The position numbers and the translations under genes were made by a program. Shown piece after piece: positions 1 through 5,520 of a DNA stretch of 5,520 nt. Source of the stretch: Firmicutes bacterium CAG:646 (lineage in GTDB: Bacteria > Bacillota > Clostridia > Lachnospirales > Lachnospiraceae). The DNA lies in NCBI GenBank assembly GCA_000432335.1, contig HF995384.1, positions 48,103 to 53,622 of the forward strand, read 5' to 3'. Positions within the stretch are counted from its first letter, which is position 1. Every line of letters starts with the position of its first letter. Below the pieces are notes generated by a model. The model had not been told where the DNA came from. It saw nothing but the letters and a program-made list of their open reading frames with translations, and did no database searches.

Positions 1-1282
1 CCACTAATCCTTTTTCATACAATTTCTGCAAACTCATCATGATACCAAATTTCGCATGTTCCCATGTAAGCCCCCCCTGAAAATATACAGCGTAAGGAGG
101 CTTGATTGGACCATCTGCACTCAGCTCAATAGAAGATCCCTGAACAAAAGCTCCTGCTGCCATGATCACATCGCTGTCATACCCCGGCATCGCCCATGGT
201 TCTGGATCTACATAACTGTCAATAGGAGCTGCTGCCTGAATCCCTTTACAAAAAGCAATCACCCGCTCAGCAGATTCTAACGTGACTGCCTGAATGATAT
301 CGTGGCGGCTTTCCGTACTGTTGGGGACCACGGAAAATCCCAGACGTTCATATACATTTGCTGCAAAAACAGCGCCTTTCAGGGCACTGGCTGTTACCGT
401 CGGCGCCAGGAAAAATCCCTGATAAAACGGCTGATTGACGCCCAGCGTAGCGCCAACTTCTTTGCCAAGACCAGGGGAAGTAAGACGAAAAGCAGCATTT
501 TCCACATATTCTGTCTTTCCGGCAATATAGCCGCCGATGGGCGCCAGTCCCCCTCCTGGATTTTTGATCAGAGAGCCAACGATCAGATCCGCTCCCACAT
601 CCGTAGGTTCGATAGTTTCCACAAATTCTCCATAGCAGTTATCTACCATGCAGATCACGTCCGGTTTCAGTTCTTTGATAAAAGCAATCAGTTCTCCAAT
701 TCGCGCTACAGAAAGGGTTGGTCTTGTCTGATATCCTTTGGAACGCTGAATCGTCACCAGACGAGTTTTTTCATTGATGGCTTTTTTGATATTTACATAA
801 TCAAATTCTCCATCATCCAGAAGATCTACCTGCCGATAGGTCACTCCATATTCTGCCAGAGAACCGCGGGAAGGACGGATACCAATCACTTCCTCCAGCG
901 TGTCATACGGCTTTCCCACCGGGGAAAGAAGCTCATCCCCCGGACGAAGATTTCCAGCCAGCGCTACCGCCAGTGCATGAGTTCCACAGGCAATCTGGGG
1001 ACGTACCAGAGCAGCTTCCGCATGAAAAGTTTCTGCATAGATTTCCTCCAGCGTATCTCTTCCCACATCATTATAACCGTAACCACTGGAAGCATACAGG
1101 CAGGCTTCGCTGGCTCTGCATTTTTGCATGGCATGTACGACTTTTAATTGATTGTATTCTGCCACCTTATCAATTTCCGAAAACCGAGTCTTTAATTCCT
1201 GAACGATCTTCTGACCAAACTCAAATATTTTAGAGTCAATTCCCATTTCTTTATATAATTCTCTTGTCATTGCTGTTTCCAT
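1..1282 (-). CDS. Methionine gamma-lyase family (YnbB-like, 'aluminum resistance protein') PLP-dependent enzyme, 3'-truncated by window edge
   Basis: The reading frame is open from the ATG at 1282 to the window edge, giving 427 codons with no stop. The family is usually about 420-430 residues, so only a few codons should be missing. It is a fold-type I PLP enzyme of the Met_gamma_lyase family, related to cystathionine/methionine lyases and presumably cytosolic. Visible signatures are SSGYGYND (65-72), a phosphate-site-like CGTHALAVAL (99-108), VDNCYGEF (213-220) with Asp214 as the likely partner of the PLP pyridine nitrogen, and SLIKNPGGGLAPIGGYIAG (237-255) with Lys240 as the probable Schiff-base lysine. 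The ATG directly follows the miaA stop and has AGAGGG 9 nt upstream; an ATG at codon 5 lacks a comparable site. Family membership is confident. The substrate is not: the lyase and aluminium-resistance names are inherited annotations, and the sequence alone does not show whether methionine, cystathionine or another amino acid is used. In Bacillus subtilis the homologue ynbB also lies downstream of miaA, beside glnR. Confidence 0.9.
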   Translation of the reverse strand, partial: METAMTRELYKEMGIDSKIFEFGQKIVQELKTRFSEIDKVAEYNQLKVVHAMQKCRASEACLYASSGYGYNDVGRDTLEEIYAETFHAEAALVRPQIACGTHALAVALAGNLRPGDELLSPVGKPYDTLEEVIGIRPSRGSLAEYGVTYRQVDLLDDGEFDYVNIKKAINEKTRLVTIQRSKGYQTRPTLSVARIGELIAFIKELKPDVICMVDNCYGEFVETIEPTDVGADLIVGSLIKNPGGGLAPIGGYIAGKTEYVENAAFRLTSPGLGKEVGATLGVNQPFYQGFFLAPTVTASALKGAVFAANVYERLGFSVVPNSTESRHDIIQAVTLESAERVIAFCKGIQAAAPIDSYVDPEPWAMPGYDSDVIMAAGAFVQGSSIELSADGPIKPPYAVYFQGGLTWEHAKFGIMMSLQKLYEKGLV

Positions 1283-2254
1283 CTATTGTATCCCTCTTTC
1301 AGATATCATATTTTTTTCTTGCAGGGAAGCCAGCATATCCTGTAGAATCGCTTCTTCCTGATCCTTATAATCCGGTTTATAAAACCATTCCACATTCTGT
1401 TCTCGCTTAAACCAGGTCAACTGCCGTTTGGCAAAGTGTCGGGTATCCCGTTTTAAGATATATACCGCTTCCTCCAGAGAACACTCTCCGTCCAGAAAAG
1501 CCAGAATTTCCTTGTACCCCAGCCCCTGCATGGAAACCATTCCCCGGTGATATCCCATTTCTTTTAATTTTTGTACTTCTTCCACAAGCCCTTTTTCCAA
1601 CATTTCATCCACCCGTCGGTCTATCCGTTCATACAGACGGCTTCTCTCATCATTCAGGACGAAATATGCCAGCTGATACGGAGAGACTTTTTTCCGCTGC
1701 TCTTCATTATGACTGGAAATGGGCTGTCCCGTCTGTTTATAATATTCGAGAGCACGAATCACCCGTTTCACATTATGGGGATGAATCGCCTTCGCTGATG
1801 GAGGATCCACTGCCCGCAGCATCTCGTGCAGAGCCTGCGCACCCTCCGTGTTTGCTTTCTCTTCCAGCATACGGCGATAGCTGTCGTCCTCCCCGTGTTC
1901 TGTAAAATCAATATCTCCTGTCACCGCCTGAATATAAAATCCTGTCCCTCCGGTAAGAATGGGGATATTTCCTCTCTCGTAAATTCCTTCCATCGCATCC
2001 CGCGCCATCTGCTGAAAACGGACTACATTAAATTCCTCGTCCGGTTCCAGGCGGTCAATCAGATGATGGGGAATTCCTTCCATTTCTTCGGGACAAATCT
2101 TAGCGGAACCAATATCCATATGACGATACACCTGCATGGAATCTGCGGAAATAATCTCGCCCCCTACAGCCCGGGCAAGTCTGATCGAAAGATGCGTTTT
2201 CCCCACCGCCGTGGGTCCTGTAAGAATAATCAATGGTTTTTTCAATCTGTTCAC
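1283..2254 (-). CDS. miaA: tRNA dimethylallyltransferase MiaA
   Basis: MiaA transfers a dimethylallyl group from DMAPP to N6 of A37 in tRNAs that read codons beginning with U. This is the first step towards i6A/ms2i6A. Visible motifs are the P-loop GPTAVGKT (13-20), SADSMQVYRHMDIGSAK (36-52) with the likely catalytic base Asp38, HHLID (63-67), GGTGFYIQA (102-110) with Thr104 at the active site, RVIRALE (164-170), SMQGLGYKE (241-249) and the C-terminal tRNA-contacting RDTRHFAKRQLTWFKRE (269-285). At 323 residues it is close to the usual 300-320. The GTG start listed directly abuts the mutL stop TAG. A TTG at 2245 (codon 4) is at least as plausible: AGGTGA lies 5 nt upstream of it, and it would give an N-terminus MKKPLIILTGPTAVGKT, which I recall as common among clostridial MiaA proteins. 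The gene ends TAG immediately before the next ATG. It is complete, with no missing key residue seen. Confidence 0.97.
   Translation of the reverse strand: MNRLKKPLIILTGPTAVGKTHLSIRLARAVGGEIISADSMQVYRHMDIGSAKICPEEMEGIPHHLIDRLEPDEEFNVVRFQQMARDAMEGIYERGNIPILTGGTGFYIQAVTGDIDFTEHGEDDSYRRMLEEKANTEGAQALHEMLRAVDPPSAKAIHPHNVKRVIRALEYYKQTGQPISSHNEEQRKKVSPYQLAYFVLNDERSRLYERIDRRVDEMLEKGLVEEVQKLKEMGYHRGMVSMQGLGYKEILAFLDGECSLEEAVYILKRDTRHFAKRQLTWFKREQNVEWFYKPDYKDQEEAILQDMLASLQEKNMISERGIQ
1292..1297 (-). promoter_or_regulatory. Ribosome binding site of the lyase-family gene, inside miaA
   Basis: On the minus strand AGAGGG lies 9 nt before the ATG at 1282. It is embedded in the last codons of miaA, so ribosomes finishing miaA pass over it. 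This supports the start chosen for the lyase-family gene and suggests translational coupling. Confidence 0.65.
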
Positions 2255-2256
2255 CT
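2251..2256 (-). promoter_or_regulatory. Shine-Dalgarno candidate that would favour a TTG start for miaA
   Basis: AGGTGA on the minus strand is a six-base match to the end of the full anti-SD complement (AAGGAGGTGA). It sits 5 nt before a TTG at 2245. It overlaps both the mutL stop (TAG, 2257-2255) and the GTG at 2254, so it cannot serve that GTG. Upstream of the GTG only a weak GCGGA is seen. The site therefore bears directly on which start is real. Confidence 0.5.
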
Positions 2257-4156
2257 ACACAATCCGCTTAAATTTCTTTTCCAGTTCATACTTTGTCATG
2301 GAAATGATGGTGGGGCGTCCATGCGGACAATTATATGGATTCTCCAGTTCCAAAAGCTCGTCAATAAGCGCCCGCACTTCCGCCGCTGAAAGCTGTTGAT
2401 TTCCCTTAACTGCCGCCTTACATGCCATCGTTGCCATCTTGTCAGAAAGGACGGATAACGTCTGGGAAGAAGGATTTTCATCCAGATGATCCAGAATTTC
2501 TATAAAAAATTCCTCTCCTGTCATACCGAACAAATCCTGGGGCACTGCCCGGATGCTGTAATCTCTTCCCCCAAAAGATTCCATTTCAAATCCCAGTGAC
2601 TGAAAAATGGTAAGATATCGTTTCATCTTCTCCTGCTCCTGAAGATTTAATGTGATAATCAGGGGCGGGCTTAAAAGCTGGGAAGTTACCTGCCGATTCT
2701 GGATTTGATGGACGATTCGCTCATAAAGAACTTTTTCATGGGCTGCATGCTGGTCAATGATATAAAGTTTATCCTCCATCTGCACCAGCCAGTAAGTATC
2801 AAAAATCTGTCCGATGATCCGGTGATGTTTTTTTGCCTCCACGGAAAGAAGCTTCCCGTCAAACAATTCCATCTGCGTGCTTTGAGTCACCAGAGGAACT
2901 TCTGGTGATCGTGCCACTTCTTCGGCTTTTGTCACCTTTTCCGGTTTTTCTGTTTCTAGGGTTTTGGGAATCTCTGGAGAGACAGAAACTGCCGGACGAT
3001 AGACCTCTGTTTCTTTGATTATTTCTGCCTGCTGCACGTTTTGTTCCATCAGACGCCGCTTACTCTCAAAAGGCTCCGCTGTCCCCGCCGTTTCTTTTAC
3101 CGGTGTTTTCTTTTCCTGTTTCACAGCGTCTGAAGCCAGCGTAACCTGAGGGATCAATTCCTTTTGCTGAAGTCCCTCTAATACCGCCTGATATACATTT
3201 TTGTATATCAGTTCCTGATCGGAAAAACGTACTTCCATCTTGGTAGGATGTACGTTAATATCCACATCCTCCCCACGAATCGTCAGATACAGGGAGGTAA
3301 AAGGATATTTGTGCTGCATCATAAAAGTATGGTAGGCGTCTTCAATGGCTTTCATGATAATTTTGCTTTTTACATACCTGCCATTTACATAATAATTTTC
3401 AAAATTCCTGTTTCCCCGTGAAATCACCGGTTTTCCGATAAACCCCTGAATCTGAAGATTCCCGGAAGGATTCGCATAGTCAATCGCGATCAGTTCGCGG
3501 GTCAGTTCCCGTCCATAAATCTGATAAATTACTTCTTTCAGATTATCGTTCCCGGAAGTATGTAATTTTGTCTGTCCATTCTGCATATATTTAAAAGAAA
3601 TATGCGGATGGGAAAGAGCCAGCTGTTCAATAAAACTGCTGATATACCCTGCCTCGGTGGAGGCCGTCTTTAAAAACTTTGCCCGAGCCGGAGTATTGTA
3701 AAAAAGATTCCGCACCAGAAAAGTAGTACCATCTGGAGCGCCGATATCTTCCATCTCTTTTTCTGCACCGCCTTCAATCTGATACCGAACCCCCACCAGC
3801 TGATCGTGAGGTTTTGAAATCAATTCCACCTGAGAGACGGCGGCGATACTGGAAAGCGCTTCTCCGCGAAATCCCAAAGAGGAAATGGTCAAAAGATCGT
3901 CCACTTGCCGAATCTTACTGGTGGCATGGCGCAAAAAAGCCAGAGGAATCTGCTGCTTTTCAATTCCAGAACCATTGTCCGTGATCCGAATCAGACTCCT
4001 TCCCCCGTCTTTGATCTCCACAGTCACTGCGCTGGCCCCTGCATCGATAGCATTTTCCACTAATTCTTTTACTACGGACGCCGGCCGTTCCACGACTTCC
4101 CCTGCCGCAATCTTGTCAATCGTATTCTGATCTAAAACGGAAATTTCTCTTTTCAT
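2255..4156 (-). CDS. mutL: DNA mismatch repair protein MutL, endonuclease type
   Basis: MutL links mismatch recognition by MutS to strand removal; this type nicks DNA itself. At 633 residues it is a normal full length. The N-terminal GHKL ATPase shows ELVENAIDAGAS (31-42, catalytic Glu34), DNGSG (60-64), HATSKI (77-82), GFRGEAL (95-101), GTTFLVRNLFYNTPARAKFL (143-162) and NVHPTKMEVRF (301-311). A hydrophilic Lys/Glu/Pro-rich linker runs from about 340 to 445. The C-terminal endonuclease domain has GQIFDTYWL (449-457), DQHAAHEKVLYE (468-479), ACKAAVK (578-584) and CPHGRP (610-615). Asp468, His470, Glu474, Cys579, Cys610 and His612 match the metal-site residues I recall from B. subtilis MutL at a constant offset of six. 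QLLSPPL (493-499) fits the C-terminal sliding-clamp motif, and QMELF (428-432) in the linker resembles a second. The ATG has AGGAGG 5 nt upstream. The gene is 12 nt after mutS and abuts miaA. An A7 run lies at the linker/endonuclease boundary. Confidence 0.98.
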   Translation of the reverse strand: MKREISVLDQNTIDKIAAGEVVERPASVVKELVENAIDAGASAVTVEIKDGGRSLIRITDNGSGIEKQQIPLAFLRHATSKIRQVDDLLTISSLGFRGEALSSIAAVSQVELISKPHDQLVGVRYQIEGGAEKEMEDIGAPDGTTFLVRNLFYNTPARAKFLKTASTEAGYISSFIEQLALSHPHISFKYMQNGQTKLHTSGNDNLKEVIYQIYGRELTRELIAIDYANPSGNLQIQGFIGKPVISRGNRNFENYYVNGRYVKSKIIMKAIEDAYHTFMMQHKYPFTSLYLTIRGEDVDINVHPTKMEVRFSDQELIYKNVYQAVLEGLQQKELIPQVTLASDAVKQEKKTPVKETAGTAEPFESKRRLMEQNVQQAEIIKETEVYRPAVSVSPEIPKTLETEKPEKVTKAEEVARSPEVPLVTQSTQMELFDGKLLSVEAKKHHRIIGQIFDTYWLVQMEDKLYIIDQHAAHEKVLYERIVHQIQNRQVTSQLLSPPLIITLNLQEQEKMKRYLTIFQSLGFEMESFGGRDYSIRAVPQDLFGMTGEEFFIEILDHLDENPSSQTLSVLSDKMATMACKAAVKGNQQLSAAEVRALIDELLELENPYNCPHGRPTIISMTKYELEKKFKRIV

Positions 4157-4161
4157 AAAAG

Positions 4162-4167
4162 CCTCCT
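4162..4167 (-). promoter_or_regulatory. Strong ribosome binding site of mutL
   Basis: AGGAGG lies 5 nt before the mutL ATG at 4156 and one base after the mutS stop TAG (4171-4169). The whole mutS-mutL gap of 12 nt is essentially this site plus spacer, so mutL is expected to be translated efficiently from the mutS message. There is no room for a separate promoter or terminator in the gap. Confidence 0.9.
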
Positions 4168-4168
4168 G

Positions 4169-5520
4169 CTACCATCGATTTTTCAGTTTGTTCTGCAGAC
4201 GATACAGCGTATTTAAAGCATCTACCGGAGTGAGATTGGAAATATCCAGATCTTTCAATTCCTGCACGATATCCTGATCCTGCACCGTATCAAACAGAGA
4301 AATCTGTTCCAGATCCACTTCATCATAGCGCACCGGACGATGTTTGGTCTTTTTCTGGTTCTGCGCCAAATCTTTGATCGCACTGGTGATATCTGCGTGA
4401 ACCAGTTCATCTACCAGCTCCTTTGCCCGGTCAATGACACTGTCCGGCACACCGGCCAGTTTTGCCACCTGAATACCATAGCTTTTATCGGCGCCGCCCT
4501 TGACGATCTTTCTCAAAAAGACGATATCATCCCCTTTTTCTTTCACAGCGATACAGTAATTATTCACACCCGGAATTTTTCCCTCTAATTCCGTCAATTC
4601 GTGGTAATGGGTTGCAAATAGCGTTTTTGCTCCCAGCGATTTCGTATTGCTGATATGCTCGATCACCGCCCAGGCGATGGACAGACCGTCAAAGGTACTG
4701 GTTCCTCTTCCTATCTCATCCAGGATCAGCAAACTTTTGGAGGTGGCGTTCCGCAAAATATTGGCAACTTCTGTCATTTCCACCATAAACGTACTCTGGC
4801 CGCTGGCAAGGTCATCGGAAGCGCCCACCCGGGTAAAGATCCGGTCTACCACACCGATCTTCGCTTTATCTGCCGGAACAAACGAACCAATCTGTGCCAT
4901 CAGAACAATCAATGCGCTCTGGCGCATGTAGGTGGATTTTCCCGCCATATTGGGACCGGTAATCACCGAGACTCTCCGGCTGCCATTATCCAGATATGTA
5001 TCATTAGAAATAAACATATCATTGCTGATCATTTTTTCCACCACTGGATGGCGTCCATTTTTGATGTCGATCACGCCCTTGGTATTTACCGTAGGACGTA
5101 CATAATTGTTCCTCTGAGCCACCACGGAAAGGGAACCAAAGACATCCAGCAAAGCCACTGCCTTCGCCGTCTGCTGGATTCTGGGAATCTCTTCGGCAAG
5201 CTTATCGCGAACCTGACAAAACAGATCGTATTCCAGAGCATACAGCTTATCCTCCGCCCCCAGAATCATATCTTCCAGCTCTTTCAGCCGGGGTGTGATA
5301 TAACGTTCCGCATTCGTAAGAGTCTGTTTTCTTGTGTAATAGTCGGGCACCAGATCCTTAAAACTATTGGTAACTTCCAGATAATATCCGAATACCTTAT
5401 TGTATTTGATCTTCAGATTGCGGATTCCCGTTTTCTCCTTTTCTTCCGCTTCCAACTGCGCCAGCCAGGATTTTCCTTCTGTCTTGGAGCTGCGATACTT
5501 GTCTACCTGTTCATTGTAGC
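4169..5520 (-). CDS. mutS: DNA mismatch repair protein MutS, C-terminal half (5' end outside window)
   Basis: MutS binds mismatches and small loops and acts as an ATP-driven clamp that recruits MutL. Only the last 449 residues (counted from the window edge) are present, about half of the usual 850-880. The mismatch-reading N-terminal domain with its Phe-x-Glu motif is outside. The fragment begins in the lever/clamp region (DKYRSSKTEGKSW, then KVFGYYLEVTNSFK). The ATPase domain has Walker A GPNMAGKST (188-196), the signature loop GASDDLASGQSTFMVEM (232-248), Walker B LLILDEIGRGTSTFDG (263-278) and the His-switch ATHYHEL (302-308). Then follow the helix-turn-helix dimerisation region (GVPDSVIDRAKELVDEL, about 356-372), a charged linker with QISLF (405-409, a good sliding-clamp motif), and a C-terminal helical tail DISNLTPVDALNTLYRLQNKL, which probably forms the tetramerisation element. 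It ends TAG, 12 nt before mutL. The frame stays open to the edge, so this is truncation by the window and not a broken gene. The TTG at 5455 is an internal leucine codon. Confidence 0.98.
   Translation of the reverse strand, partial: YNEQVDKYRSSKTEGKSWLAQLEAEEKEKTGIRNLKIKYNKVFGYYLEVTNSFKDLVPDYYTRKQTLTNAERYITPRLKELEDMILGAEDKLYALEYDLFCQVRDKLAEEIPRIQQTAKAVALLDVFGSLSVVAQRNNYVRPTVNTKGVIDIKNGRHPVVEKMISNDMFISNDTYLDNGSRRVSVITGPNMAGKSTYMRQSALIVLMAQIGSFVPADKAKIGVVDRIFTRVGASDDLASGQSTFMVEMTEVANILRNATSKSLLILDEIGRGTSTFDGLSIAWAVIEHISNTKSLGAKTLFATHYHELTELEGKIPGVNNYCIAVKEKGDDIVFLRKIVKGGADKSYGIQVAKLAGVPDSVIDRAKELVDELVHADITSAIKDLAQNQKKTKHRPVRYDEVDLEQISLFDTVQDQDIVQELKDLDISNLTPVDALNTLYRLQNKLKNRW

Noticed and set aside
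302..1147. Plus-strand open frame of 281 codons
   Set aside because: It lies wholly antisense to the well-supported lyase-family gene. Its predicted protein is rich in Ser, His, Phe and Ile with no recognisable motif, typical of a shadow frame.
1826..2389. Plus-strand open frame of 187 codons
   Set aside because: It is antisense to miaA and the mutL 3' end, has no domain and no good ribosome binding site, and both minus-strand proteins are conserved families.
4157..4168. Promoter or terminator between mutS and mutL
   Set aside because: The gap is only 12 nt and is filled by the mutL ribosome binding site and spacer.
4647..4931. Plus-strand open frame of 94 codons
   Set aside because: It is antisense to the most conserved part of the MutS ATPase domain, so it is a by-product of that coding constraint.
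5453..5455. TTG as a possible start of a shorter MutS-like protein
   Set aside because: The frame stays open upstream to the window edge and encodes conserved MutS residues (DKYRSSKTEGKSW), so this is an internal leucine codon.
1..5520. RNA genes, CRISPR arrays, insertion sequences, riboswitches or rho-independent terminators
   Set aside because: I saw no direct repeat array, terminal inverted repeats, tRNA-like sequence, or GC-rich hairpin followed by a T run. The window is almost fully occupied by four contiguous coding regions.

Overview
The window looks like chromosomal housekeeping DNA from a low-to-moderate GC anaerobic Firmicute, most likely of the Clostridia and probably Lachnospiraceae. 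That placement rests on the gene order, the protein style (endonuclease-type MutL, clostridial-type MutS) and the strong AGGAGG ribosome binding sites. It is an inference, because no rRNA or other marker is present.

All four genes lie on the minus strand and are read from high to low coordinates. They are mutS (C-terminal half only; its start is beyond base 5520), mutL (complete), miaA (complete) and a PLP-dependent enzyme of the methionine gamma-lyase / 'aluminum resistance' family, the YnbB type (nearly complete; its last few codons and stop are beyond base 1). The gaps are 12 nt between mutS and mutL, 0 nt between mutL and miaA (TAG directly followed by GTG, with a plausible TTG start 9 nt further in), and 0 nt between miaA and the lyase (TAG directly followed by ATG). 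There is no intergenic stretch that could hold another gene, and I see no terminator or obvious promoter. The set therefore reads as one polycistronic, translationally coupled operon whose promoter lies upstream of the window.

MutS and MutL together make the mismatch repair initiation machinery. MutS recognises the mismatch, and MutL is the nicking endonuclease of the MutH-less type, with all expected metal-site residues visible. Both proteins carry a QxxLF peptide resembling the sliding-clamp binding motif, and MutL also has the more usual C-terminal QLLSPPL. MiaA prenylates A37 of tRNAs reading UNN codons. The lyase-family protein is a fold-type I PLP enzyme whose physiological role is not settled.

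I find no mobile element, CRISPR array, RNA gene or defence system, and nothing I would call a previously undescribed system. The points most worth a second look are the A7 slippery heptamer at the MutL linker/endonuclease boundary, the paired clamp-like motifs, the miaA start, and the absence of hfq and hflX between miaA and the ynbB-like gene.
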